Shown here one piece after another: positions 30,119 through 39,000 of a DNA stretch of 64,000 bases; within the stretch, counting starts at the first letter, position 1; every line of letters begins with the position of its first letter. The DNA is from an uncultured Thermodesulfobacterium sp. (GTDB taxonomy: Bacteria > Desulfobacterota > Thermodesulfobacteria > Thermodesulfobacteriales > Thermodesulfobacteriaceae): the NCBI GenBank assembly GCA_938091335.1, contig CALLJG010000012.1, forward strand, positions 34,525 to 98,524, given 5' to 3'. The translations under genes and the position numbers were made by a program. The notes beneath the pieces were generated by a model. The model did not search any database. It worked only from the letters and a program-made list of their open reading frames with translations, and was not told the DNA's origin.

Positions 30119-31226
30119 ATTTGAAATAATTTATCAAAGTAGCAAAACTTTTGCTCGGATAGGAAGAATAATTACTCATAGAGGTACTGTGGAAACTCCT
30201 ATTTTTATGCCAGTAGGTACACAAGGTACTATAAAAGCTATACCATTAGAAGTAGTTGCAGGGATGGGTTATTCTATAATTCTTGCTAATACCTATCATC
30301 TTTATTTAAGACCTGGAGTAGATGTAATATATGAATTAGGTGGCCTTCATAAATTTATAAATTGGGAAAGGCTTATTCTAACTGATAGCGGAGGATTTCA
30401 AGTTTATAGTTTAGCACAGTTTAGAAAAATCAATGAGAAAGGAATTATATTTAAATCCCATTTAGATGGATCTGAACATCTTTTAACTCCTATTAATACT
30501 TTGGAAATTCAAAAAAAAATAGGTGGAGATATATTAATGGTTCTTGATACTTGCATTCCTTACCCTTATTCTTTTGAAGAAACTAAATTTTTGACTGAGC
30601 TTACTCATAAATGGGCTGTTGAATCTTTTGAATATTGGCAAAGACATAAAAATTCTAAACAAGCTATTTTTGGAATAATTCAAGGAGGAATGTATGAAAA
30701 ATTAAGAATTGAGAGTACTAAATTTATTACTTCTTTAGATTTTGATGGATACGCTATAGGTGGGCTCTCAGTGGGAGAACCTTTAGAAATAAGGAAAAAA
30801 ATGATAGAAATAAGTGTAGAAAATATGCCTTTTCATAAACCAAGATATGTAATGGGTATAGGGACACCTTTAGATATTATAGAAGCTGTAATAAGAGGAA
30901 TAGATATGTTTGATTGTGTTTTACCAACAAGAAATGCTAGAAGAGGAACTGTATTTACCTCTAAAGGAACCCTTTCCATAAAAAATGCTTACTTTAAATC
31001 AGATTCTTTACCCATTGATCCTGAATGTAATTGCTATACTTGTAGACACTATTCAAGGGGATATTTGAGACATCTTTTTCAAGCAAAAGAACTTTTAATT
31101 TATTATCTTTTAACTCTTCACAATTTATTTTATTATGCTAAACTAATGAAACATATTAAAGATGCTATAAAAAATGAAACTTTGGAAGAATTAAAAGAAA
31201 AAATAAAAGAATATTATTCTGAATAA
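30111..31226 (+). CDS. tgt: tRNA-guanine transglycosylase
   Basis: A 371-residue TIM-barrel enzyme that exchanges guanine-34 of tRNAs for preQ1. Key motifs are TDSGGFQVYSL (catalytic Asp), GGLSVGEP, VMGIGTPLDI, DCVLPTRNARRG and the zinc site CNCYTCRHYSRGYLRHL. The ATG at 30111 gives the normal family length; the GTG at 30093 would add six residues that lie inside the previous gene. Works in one pathway with QueF at 24838-25209. Confidence 0.95.
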   Translation: MFKFEIIYQSSKTFARIGRIITHRGTVETPIFMPVGTQGTIKAIPLEVVAGMGYSIILANTYHLYLRPGVDVIYELGGLHKFINWERLILTDSGGFQVYSLAQFRKINEKGIIFKSHLDGSEHLLTPINTLEIQKKIGGDILMVLDTCIPYPYSFEETKFLTELTHKWAVESFEYWQRHKNSKQAIFGIIQGGMYEKLRIESTKFITSLDFDGYAIGGLSVGEPLEIRKKMIEISVENMPFHKPRYVMGIGTPLDIIEAVIRGIDMFDCVLPTRNARRGTVFTSKGTLSIKNAYFKSDSLPIDPECNCYTCRHYSRGYLRHLFQAKELLIYYLLTLHNLFYYAKLMKHIKDAIKNETLEELKEKIKEYYSE

Positions 31227-31248
31227 TAATTTAATTAGGGAGGATTTT

Positions 31249-31593
31249 ATGTATTTATCAAATTCTTTCTTTAATTTAGCTTTTGCAATGGGAGCCCCTT
31301 CTCAACAAGGACAAACTCCACAAGGTGGTGGTTTAATAGGTTTTATATTTACTTTACTTCCTCTTATATTAATTTTTATTATTTTTTATCTTCTTTTAAT
31401 AAGACCTCAACAAAAAAAAATGAAAGAGCATCAAAAATTTATTTCTGAATTAAGAGTAGGTCAAAAAGTCTTTACTGCTGGAGGAGTAGTAGGAAAAATT
31501 ATAAAAATTGAAGATAATATAGTATGGTTAGAGGTAGATAAAGAAGTTAATTTACCTATAATTAAAGGGTATATAAGCGGACCTTTTTCCTAG
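31249..31593 (+). CDS. yajC: Preprotein translocase accessory protein YajC
   Basis: A 114-residue single-pass membrane protein of the SecDF-YajC complex. A Gly/Gln-rich N-terminal segment (GAPSQQGQTPQGGG) leads into one hydrophobic helix and then the diagnostic LLLIRPQQKKMKEHQKFISEL, followed by GQKVFTAGGVVGKI. GGGAGG-like upstream sequence (AGGGAGGA) supports the ATG. secD and secF are not downstream: instead the gene converges with pilQ, their stops overlapping by 4 bp. tgt-yajC adjacency is common in bacteria. Confidence 0.93.
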   Translation: MYLSNSFFNLAFAMGAPSQQGQTPQGGGLIGFIFTLLPLILIFIIFYLLLIRPQQKKMKEHQKFISELRVGQKVFTAGGVVGKIIKIEDNIVWLEVDKEVNLPIIKGYISGPFS

Positions 31594-33536
31594 TAATCAA
31601 TTCCAGCGATAGGAATATAGGCAATTTGTGGCGTTATAAAAATCATTAATTCTGTATTGGTAAATCTTTTATCTCTTCTTTTGAATGCTTCTCCAATACC
31701 TGGAATGTTTCCTAATCCTGGAACTTGATCTACAGCTTCAGTAATGTCACTAATTTTTATTCCACCTAATACTAAAGTTTCTCCATTATCTACTAGGGCA
31801 CTAGTTTGAATTGAATTAGTATATAAAACAGGAACCCCTTGTACTGTATGAGACCAATTTGGAGTAGTTTTTTCTATTATGATATCTAATAAAATTTTCC
31901 CTTCAGATGTGAGAGATGGAATTACGTTAAATTTAAGACCTGCCTCAATAAAATCTATAGCAGGAACTGGCACTTCTGGAACATATCTCAAATAAGGAAT
32001 TCTATATCCTTGTTTTATTTCTGCTATCTCCCTATCTAAAGTAAGAATCTTTGGTCTGGATAAAATTCTTGCTACTCCCTTTTCTTCAAGTGCTGAAAGT
32101 TGAAAATCTAAAAGAGCAGCATTTTTGCCAAAATATCCCAAAATTATTCCTAAAGCACTTGGATAAGTTCTTTGGGTAGGGATTGCACCTAAATCTACAA
32201 TAGTAGATGTAGGAAGAGAAATAGTAGCATTAGTATAAGGAGGACCTCCTCCCCCAGGATAAGTATAACTCATCCCACCTGTAGTAGAAGATGGATTAGG
32301 AGAAATACCCCATATACTATGTTCGGTAGCCCTCCATGTAGCACCTCCCCATCTTATCCCAAGTTCATGTACATAAGTATCACTTACTTCTATTACTCTT
32401 GCCTCAATCAAAAATTGAGGTCTGGGTTTATCTATTTCTTTTATTATTAATTCAATTTCATCTAATATTTTAGGAGTAGCTTTAACAATTAGAGTATTAG
32501 TAAAAGGATCAAAAGTAACTTTATTAGGATCTTTTAAAATTTCTGAAAGCTTTTCAGAAATTCTTTGATTTTTTAAAGTATCTACTATTTTACTCGCTCT
32601 AACGTGTTTAAGAGCAAACGTTCTTGTAATTAATCTATTTGTCATTTCTTCCGTTTCTTGTATAGCTCTTAATATATCCCTTTGATTTTCAATTTCTCTT
32701 CTGATTCCTTCTGTACTCTCTCCCAAAGCTCTCATATAGTCTCTATAAAGCTCTGCTTCTTTTTTTATTTCCTCTATAGAACCAATTCTTGTTATATTTC
32801 CTATAGTAATTTTAGCAAGTCCATTATTAGCCAGAACCGCATCTAATAATAAATCCCAAGGAACTTGCTTAGCTCTAAGAGTAACCATTCCTTTTACTTG
32901 TTCACTTGCAATAATGTTAATTCCTCCCACTTCTGCCAAAAATCTCAAAACTGCATGAATATCTGCTTCTTGAAAATCTACAGAAACTGGAATACCCATA
33001 TATTTTTTTTCTGTCATAGGCATCTTTAATCTATGTGTTCCTAAATAAATTTCATATTCAGGAAATTTAGCTTCAGGCAAAGATGTCCTTATTTCAGGAA
33101 GAGGTTTTTTTTCTAAATACTCTATTTCCTCTCCTTTGATAATAACACTTACAGGTTTTTCTGACTTTTCCCATATAAAGTCAATTAATAATTTATTACC
33201 TAAAATTGTAGTCTGAAAATTAAAAGGATCAATTATCACAAATTCCAAATAAAGGGTATCCTTTTCATAAGAAGCATTTATCTCCTTAAATACCTCTTTA
33301 GGAAGATTTTTTATCCAAGAAGATTTTTCAGGAATAGTATTATATAAGATTATATTAATTTTATTTTGTTCCTTACGGATGTCAAATTTTGGCTTATTGC
33401 TAAATTCAAATATTAATCTATCAATAGGATGTCTTAAAAATACTACATCCTTTAAATATATTTTTTCTATCCCCCAACAAGTTAAAGATTCCATAAAAAG
33501 GATTATAATAAACATACTTATTATTTTAATTTTCAT
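31590..33536 (-). CDS. pilQ: Type IV pilus secretin PilQ
   Basis: A 648-residue outer-membrane secretin through which type IV pili pass. It has a signal peptide, an N-terminal AMIN-like beta domain (about 25-110), an STN-type domain (VSVDFQEADIHAVLRFLAEV, about 180-250), an N-domain (about 290-375), and the secretin barrel (about 380-640) with LSRPKILTLDREIAEIKQG and VQGVPVLYTNSIQTSALVDN. A Ser/Thr/Gly-rich insert near residues 410-450 (PNPSSTTGGMSYTYPGGGG) is probably a flexible loop in the barrel. Last gene of the pilMNOPQ operon. Confidence 0.94.
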   Translation of the reverse strand: MKIKIISMFIIILFMESLTCWGIEKIYLKDVVFLRHPIDRLIFEFSNKPKFDIRKEQNKINIILYNTIPEKSSWIKNLPKEVFKEINASYEKDTLYLEFVIIDPFNFQTTILGNKLLIDFIWEKSEKPVSVIIKGEEIEYLEKKPLPEIRTSLPEAKFPEYEIYLGTHRLKMPMTEKKYMGIPVSVDFQEADIHAVLRFLAEVGGINIIASEQVKGMVTLRAKQVPWDLLLDAVLANNGLAKITIGNITRIGSIEEIKKEAELYRDYMRALGESTEGIRREIENQRDILRAIQETEEMTNRLITRTFALKHVRASKIVDTLKNQRISEKLSEILKDPNKVTFDPFTNTLIVKATPKILDEIELIIKEIDKPRPQFLIEARVIEVSDTYVHELGIRWGGATWRATEHSIWGISPNPSSTTGGMSYTYPGGGGPPYTNATISLPTSTIVDLGAIPTQRTYPSALGIILGYFGKNAALLDFQLSALEEKGVARILSRPKILTLDREIAEIKQGYRIPYLRYVPEVPVPAIDFIEAGLKFNVIPSLTSEGKILLDIIIEKTTPNWSHTVQGVPVLYTNSIQTSALVDNGETLVLGGIKISDITEAVDQVPGLGNIPGIGEAFKRRDKRFTNTELMIFITPQIAYIPIAGIDY

Positions 33537-34003
33537 AATATTTTCTCCTTTTTTAAAGTTAATATTTTTCTACTTTTTTCTATCCCTCCATAAATACTCA
33601 TTTCTTCCTCTTCTATTATTATATAATCGGGAGCTATTTCAATAATTTTAACATTACTTATTTGGGAACCCCTTTTTACTATATATCCTTTTTTATTATT
33701 ATCTTGTAACAAAGCAAACCGTTCTCCACCTCTTTCTAATATACCTACTAATTCTAAAGGTATTTTTTCTTTTTTGGCTATAGCTTCCTTTAGAGTTTCT
33801 GGTGTAATAAAGGGATTCTTTAATTTGCTAACATCCACTTTATAAGGTTGCTTTTCCAAAATTTTTTCCCATTCTTTTAATTCTACATCTTCTTCTTTTT
33901 TAGCTGGCTCCACTATAGATATACTTGTTTTTTCTTCTTTTTTAGAACATCCTATAATAAAAAAAACACTTATTAAAAATATCAATAAAGCTTTATTTTT
34001 CAT
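33533..34003 (-). CDS. pilP: Type IV pilus lipoprotein PilP
   Basis: A 156-residue lipoprotein. The signal ends in IGC followed by charged residues, so Cys19 should be lipidated. The C-terminal beta domain contains LKNPFITPETL, LVGILERGGERFALLQ and GYIVKRGSQI, as in PilP. It links the PilMNO inner-membrane platform to PilQ. Overlaps pilQ by 4 bp and follows pilO by 6 bp. Confidence 0.88.
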   Translation of the reverse strand: MKNKALLIFLISVFFIIGCSKKEEKTSISIVEPAKKEEDVELKEWEKILEKQPYKVDVSKLKNPFITPETLKEAIAKKEKIPLELVGILERGGERFALLQDNNKKGYIVKRGSQISNVKIIEIAPDYIIIEEEEMSIYGGIEKSRKILTLKKEKIL

Positions 34004-34009
34004 ATATTT

Positions 34010-34630
34010 TTATTCTCCTTTGGTTTCGGTTTTTTTCTGAGTTTTTTCTTTTGGTTCTTCTTTAGGTATACCTGTATATTTAAAAGTATGAAAAGTAGTA
34101 TTAACGTTTAAAAAGCCTTTTTCCATTTTAAAGGTGGCATTATTTAAAACTATCAATCTTTCAATACTTTCTATGTCATTAAAAAATTCAATAACATTTT
34201 TAAATCTTCCTTGCAATGTCATTTCAATGGGAATTATTTGGTAATAATCTTGAGAGATTTCCTTCCCTGGTTTAAAAGTAATTACTTCTAAATTATTTTT
34301 CTTAGTTAGGTCTGAAACCTTTTTCAAAATTTCAGGTATTTCTTTTTCAGAAGGAAGAATCTTTTTTATTCTTTCCAAAAATTCTCTTCTCTGAGTTAAT
34401 TGAGCTTCTAAAATTTTAAACCTTTGAGATATTTGTCGGTATTTTTCAATTTCCAGCTCCAACTTTTTTATATCATCTTTCAAGATATTTATTTTATCTT
34501 TAACCTTAACATAATAAAATTGATAAAATAAAAATAACGGAAACACTATAATAATAATTACTACTAAGACTTTTTCTTTAGTGGAAGCAGTAGCTTCCCA
34601 ACCTTTTAATCTATCCCATAAAACAGGCAT
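34010..34630 (-). CDS. pilO: Type IV pilus assembly protein PilO
   Basis: A 206-residue bitopic inner-membrane protein. A cytoplasmic head precedes one helix (VLVVIIIIVFPLFLFYQFYY), then a coiled coil (about 50-105) and a ferredoxin-like periplasmic domain containing YQIIPIEMTLQGRFKNVIEFFNDIE. It forms a heterodimer with PilN. The C-terminal tail is Lys/Glu-rich. It begins directly after pilN. Confidence 0.9.
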   Translation of the reverse strand: MPVLWDRLKGWEATASTKEKVLVVIIIIVFPLFLFYQFYYVKVKDKINILKDDIKKLELEIEKYRQISQRFKILEAQLTQRREFLERIKKILPSEKEIPEILKKVSDLTKKNNLEVITFKPGKEISQDYYQIIPIEMTLQGRFKNVIEFFNDIESIERLIVLNNATFKMEKGFLNVNTTFHTFKYTGIPKEEPKEKTQKKTETKGE

Positions 34631-35170
34631 TTAAAATACAACTCCAGCTTTAAATTCTATATATGCTTCTTTTTTATTGGTTTCATTTAAATTAACTTCT
34701 TTTATAAACTCTTTTTGATTCTCAAGGTTTTTTAGATAATGACCTATATCTTTTAAATCTGAACTAATTCCTATAAGTTCAGCTTTAGAAGGATCTAAGG
34801 TTAATTGAGTAAAAACTATTTTGTTTTTCTCTATATTTACTATAATAGCTTCTATTTTTTGAAGCATCTCTCCCTGCTTTTTTTTCAAATCTATAATAGT
34901 TAAAATATGTTTTTTAATTTCCTCAATTTCTTTTTCCATAATTTTTACTTTTTCAGCTATAGTTCTATACTCTACCAATTGTTTTTGTTTTTTTTCTTTT
35001 TCTTTTTGTAAATTATTCAAATTATATTGGAGTCTAATTCCTTCTCCTATTATAGTAACTACTATAACAATAAAAATAATAAAAAGAGTTTTTAAAAAAA
35101 TATATTCTTCTTTTTTTTCTTCAATTTTGATAACTTCTTTTTTAGGTAATAAATTAAACTTTATTATCAT
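34631..35170 (-). CDS. pilN: Type IV pilus assembly protein PilN
   Basis: A 179-residue bitopic protein. The N-terminal IKFNLLPKKE is the conserved PilN sequence that binds the groove of PilM. One helix (FLKTLFIIFIVIVVTIIGEGI), a long coiled coil (about 50-105) and a small periplasmic domain follow. It overlaps pilM by 4 bp. Confidence 0.9.
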   Translation of the reverse strand: MIIKFNLLPKKEVIKIEEKKEEYIFLKTLFIIFIVIVVTIIGEGIRLQYNLNNLQKEKEKKQKQLVEYRTIAEKVKIMEKEIEEIKKHILTIIDLKKKQGEMLQKIEAIIVNIEKNKIVFTQLTLDPSKAELIGISSDLKDIGHYLKNLENQKEFIKEVNLNETNKKEAYIEFKAGVVF

Positions 35171-36225
35171 ATAAACTCCCTTAATCCAGTTGCTATAGCT
35201 ATAGCTCCCTGAGTATTTATTATCTTTAAATATTCAGGATCTATATTATTTGAAACTTTTATCTTATTTTCTATATTAAATACAGTGGTCTCAATTTTTA
35301 AAATATCCTTAGCAATATCACATATTTTAGGAATTCTTGCTCCTCCTCCAACTAAAAAAATAATTTCAATAGAAATCTTAAATTTATCTATCACAAATTT
35401 AATAGTATAATCAATCTCACTTAAAGCTTCTTTTATATAATTTAAATAGATATCTTTAAGTTGATTGTAATAAGCACCTCTTTTCGGATTTATTATTAAA
35501 TTTTCTGCCATTTCAGAATCTACTTTTAATTCTTTTATTATATTTTTCTTTAAATTTTTAAATCCTAAATTATAAAGCTCTCTACTATATATAGGAAATT
35601 CGGAATCGCAAAATAATACTTTAATTTTACTATATCCCCAATCTATTATAGCTTTAGGTCTTTCAGCATAGAAAAATTCTGCAAGATTGTGAAGATTTAT
35701 AAAATCAGCATCTATATTATTAGGTTCACAAGCCAATTCTTTTAAAAGTGTTTCGTATTGCTCTATTATATCCTTTTTTGCTACTATATAAAAAATTTGA
35801 TAAAAATCTTTTTTGGGTATTATATAGTAACTATAATTAATATCTTCAATTTTATAAGGAATTTCTTCATTTATTTTAGCTCTTATTTCTTCTTCAGTAG
35901 GGATATGAGAAGTTTTAAAGAAATCAAAAATTACAAGATCATAAGGTAAGGAAATATTTCCTATTTTGAAAAAGCTTCCTAAATTTTCAAAAATATTTTT
36001 AATGTTAATCAATAAATATTGGGGATCATTGATGATCCCATTCACAATAACATTTTTATAAGTTCTCCCTTGAATAAATTTAGTTAATATGGGATTACCC
36101 TTTTCAATTTGAATCTCAGCAATTTTTATAGAATAACTTCCAAGATCAAAAGCAAGAATACCATCCTTTCCACCTTTAATCTTATCTACTAAATTTCTAA
36201 ATTTTGAAAAAATTACATTAACCAT
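35167..36225 (-). CDS. pilM: Type IV pilus assembly protein PilM
   Basis: A 352-residue cytoplasmic actin-like ATPase that anchors PilN. ILAFDLGSYSIKIAEI is the phosphate-1 motif and IFLVGGGARIPKICDI the adenosine motif. PTEEEIRAKINEEIPYKIEDINYSY is the typical 1C subdomain. First gene of pilMNOPQ. The start has no Shine-Dalgarno but lies 15 bp downstream of a good -10 element. Confidence 0.92.
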   Translation of the reverse strand: MVNVIFSKFRNLVDKIKGGKDGILAFDLGSYSIKIAEIQIEKGNPILTKFIQGRTYKNVIVNGIINDPQYLLINIKNIFENLGSFFKIGNISLPYDLVIFDFFKTSHIPTEEEIRAKINEEIPYKIEDINYSYYIIPKKDFYQIFYIVAKKDIIEQYETLLKELACEPNNIDADFINLHNLAEFFYAERPKAIIDWGYSKIKVLFCDSEFPIYSRELYNLGFKNLKKNIIKELKVDSEMAENLIINPKRGAYYNQLKDIYLNYIKEALSEIDYTIKFVIDKFKISIEIIFLVGGGARIPKICDIAKDILKIETTVFNIENKIKVSNNIDPEYLKIINTQGAIAIATGLREFI

Positions 36226-36240
36226 TTTTAATTAATATAT

Positions 36241-36269
36241 ATGATATTTTAAAAATTTATTAGAGTCAA
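36241..36269 (-). promoter_or_regulatory. Promoter for pilMNOPQ
   Basis: Minus-strand TTGACT (36269-36264), 17-bp spacer, TATCAT (36246-36241). The -10 ends 15 bp before the pilM ATG, giving a leader of about 8 nt with no ribosome-binding sequence. Good match to a sigma70-type consensus. Confidence 0.55.
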
Positions 36270-36295
36270 GTATAACTTTAATTTTCATTTAATTT

Positions 36296-36973
36296 TCATT
36301 TAAGAGAGTTAACAGTATTTAATTTTTTATAAAAATTTATTAATTCATTTAAGAATTTAGATTCCACCTGAAATAACCAATTTTTTAATTCACCTTTAGA
36401 GTGTTTAAGATATAGATTAATTTGTCTTTTCCACATTTTTTTTAATCTTCTGTTTTTATTTTTGAATTTTTTTATAATGTAAATAGGCCCTATTAAAGTA
36501 GAGACTGCAGGAATTGCTTTTAAAGTTAAAGTTTCTGGTATAGTTGCTGTAACGATCAAACCTCCTGCACTAACAACAACTCCAGGTGCTATAATTAAAG
36601 TTTTTTCCAACATTCCTTCTTTTTCTTTAATATTAGGTAAAAAAGGACGAAATTTCCCATTTTCTGAAAGTGCCCAATTTCTTATTTTATCTCTCAGATT
36701 TACTTTGAAAAATTCATATTGAATATCTGGATGTCGATTCTTTATATCTTCTAAAACTTCTTTCATAAAATAATTTAATAAAGTGTCTAATAAAATTTCA
36801 GCCTTTTCTTTCAAAAGCTTTGGAGGATAATGTTTAGCAAATTCTTTTAAAAAATAAATATCTAATTCTTTATCTAAAATAAAATAAACCTCTCTTTTTA
36901 TCAGCTCAATCTCTTTAGAAATATCTTCTTCTAATTTTTTCTCAATTTTTTTTAAAACATCTGATTTTATCAT
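36296..36973 (-). CDS. Small membrane-associated partner of the dynamin-like GTPase, unknown function
   Basis: Not recognised. The 225-residue protein is helical and charged at both ends, with a central hydrophobic hairpin (about 130-170), starting TLIIAPGVVVSAGGLIVTAT and ending in STLIGPIYIIKKF, that could insert into a membrane. It overlaps the dynamin-like gene by 4 bp and is the last of four genes in the operon, suggesting a joint function with that GTPase. Some bacterial dynamin-like proteins act in pairs with a smaller membrane partner, which is a possible analogy only. Confidence 0.5.
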   Translation of the reverse strand: MIKSDVLKKIEKKLEEDISKEIELIKREVYFILDKELDIYFLKEFAKHYPPKLLKEKAEILLDTLLNYFMKEVLEDIKNRHPDIQYEFFKVNLRDKIRNWALSENGKFRPFLPNIKEKEGMLEKTLIIAPGVVVSAGGLIVTATIPETLTLKAIPAVSTLIGPIYIIKKFKNKNRRLKKMWKRQINLYLKHSKGELKNWLFQVESKFLNELINFYKKLNTVNSLK

Positions 36974-39000
36974 TGCAAAATTTTATAAAGTGCTTTTATT
37001 TTTTTTACTTCTTTTTCAATTAAAGTAATTTTCTTTTCAATCATTAGAATTTCATAATCAATTCTTTCATTAGATTTTAACTCTTTTTTTAGATTTTCTA
37101 ATCGATTTCTTTTTTCCTCTAAAATATATCCAATTTTTGCTTTATAAAAATTTAAAGCCTTATAAAATTCATCTCTTAATTTTTCAACTACTTCAATAAA
37201 GTTTTCTAAAAGACTATTCCGTAAAATTTTTAAAAAAGCTTCTTTATCAAAAATTTCTCTGCTCCCTACTATTATTTTCTTGGTTCTCTCAGATTTAAAC
37301 CATTTCCAGGGTTTCAAAAAATTCCAGTTTTCTAATAGGCTTTCCAGTTTTTCTTCAATAATAGGTTCTTTTCTTATGACCTCTCTTCTGCAGGCTTCCT
37401 CTATAGCACTTAAATCAATTTTAGGTACAGAAATATTATATTCTTCTTTAAATTGTTCTCCTACTTGCTCAAGTCTTTTTCTAAAAAATTCACTTATTTG
37501 TTTTAAATTTTCTTTCACCAATTGATTAAGACCATTTTCTGCATCTCTGTAATATTTCCTAAGTTCTTCTAATTCTTTTGTATTTAAAAAAATATCATAA
37601 TAGGTCATTTTAAATTCATTAAGTCGAGCTTCTATAGGTGAATGAACACCCATAAATATAGTGGCTGCTTCTTCTAAAATAAGATAACAATAAGTTTCTA
37701 GCTTTTTTAATCCTTTTTGCATTCTCTCAATTTCCTTTAAGAAGTCCTCTCTATCCCTTTTTTGTTTTTGAAGCAATTCTATTGTTTCTTGATAAATTGA
37801 AATTTGCTCCTTATATCCATCTAAAATACTCTCTAAAATTTTTGTTAATTCTAAAAAAGGAACAGAAACTAAAAAATTTTCTAATACTGGTATTAATTCC
37901 TCAAATCCCGAATATGAAAGAAATGCTTTTTTTTCTTCTAAACCCTCTTCTTCTGCCAGATCTTGAAAATACATTACCCATTTTCTTTTATGTCTTGATT
38001 GTTTCTTAATTTCTTCTAAAGTTTTACCCTTCTCTAGGTCTTCATAGATAAGTTTAAGAATACTATCTACTACAAAAATTCTATCAGGTGAAATGATGGA
38101 ACTATAGATTCTTTTAGCTTCTTCCAAAAGTCTTTCTTTTTCCTCAAAAAATACTGCAGAGTGAGTGAGAATTAAAAACAAAGTCTCTTTACTTTTATTA
38201 GTAATAACCGAAGAAACAAACCTTTTCAATGATTCAGATTCTATGGGTTTAATAGGATGAATAAATAAAATGGCATTTGCTTTCTCTAAAAAAGTAAAAG
38301 AAAGGTCATGAACACCTCCTATAGCATTAACTCCAGGCATATCTACTAATCTTATCTCATCGAATTCCCAAGAAAAGGGATATCCCAACTCTATCCTTAT
38401 AGGAATATTATCTTTAGACCGGCTCATTATATAATTTTCTAATTTATATCTAACTTCTTTAAGATTTTCTATTCCAGATCTTTCTTCTAAATATTTTATG
38501 AACTCTTCATCTATTATAGGAATATTACCATACTCCAGAAGATATAGATCAATTAAATTTACAGGAATATCTCTATATTCTTCAGGAATAGCAGCCACTT
38601 TTTTCAATTTTTCTTTAAGAAGGTCCTTAGTTTCATCTTCTAAAACCTCAACTTTGCCAGAAGCATAAGTAATTTTCAAATAAGGTTTCTTGGAATAAAA
38701 AATCTCTATTAAAGCATTAGTAGCTTGTAGAACATCAGTAGGAAGAATTTCTTCTTTTATTAAACTATTTATGAAAGTCGATTTTCCTGCTTTAACTTCT
38801 CCTGCTACAGCAATTATAAACTGATTATTTTTAAGATTGGATATTTTATTTTCCAAACTTTTAACATCTATTCCATCGTTTAAATTTCCTCTTAAATTTT
38901 TATAACTATTAAAAATTTCAATTATTTGTTGTTTATATATTTTATAATCTGTAAATTTCACAATTCCTTTATTAAAACTTTTTCCATTCAAATACATCAT
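36970..39000 (-). CDS. Dynamin-like large GTPase
   Basis: A 676-residue GTPase of the bacterial dynamin-like family. G1 is GEVKAGKS (residues 67-74), G2 the Thr in LQATNALIEI, G3 DMPGVN. In the place of the guanine-specifying T/N-K-x-D motif I see LILTHSAVF, so G4 is degenerate and nucleotide preference may be altered. Long helical stretches (about 390-480 and 590-676) fit the stalk of dynamin-like proteins. Genes on both sides overlap by 4 bp: a haem sensor before it and a small membrane protein after it. Likely role is membrane remodelling or tethering in response to the sensed signal, by inference. Confidence 0.78.
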   Translation of the reverse strand: MMYLNGKSFNKGIVKFTDYKIYKQQIIEIFNSYKNLRGNLNDGIDVKSLENKISNLKNNQFIIAVAGEVKAGKSTFINSLIKEEILPTDVLQATNALIEIFYSKKPYLKITYASGKVEVLEDETKDLLKEKLKKVAAIPEEYRDIPVNLIDLYLLEYGNIPIIDEEFIKYLEERSGIENLKEVRYKLENYIMSRSKDNIPIRIELGYPFSWEFDEIRLVDMPGVNAIGGVHDLSFTFLEKANAILFIHPIKPIESESLKRFVSSVITNKSKETLFLILTHSAVFFEEKERLLEEAKRIYSSIISPDRIFVVDSILKLIYEDLEKGKTLEEIKKQSRHKRKWVMYFQDLAEEEGLEEKKAFLSYSGFEELIPVLENFLVSVPFLELTKILESILDGYKEQISIYQETIELLQKQKRDREDFLKEIERMQKGLKKLETYCYLILEEAATIFMGVHSPIEARLNEFKMTYYDIFLNTKELEELRKYYRDAENGLNQLVKENLKQISEFFRKRLEQVGEQFKEEYNISVPKIDLSAIEEACRREVIRKEPIIEEKLESLLENWNFLKPWKWFKSERTKKIIVGSREIFDKEAFLKILRNSLLENFIEVVEKLRDEFYKALNFYKAKIGYILEEKRNRLENLKKELKSNERIDYEILMIEKKITLIEKEVKKIKALYKILQ

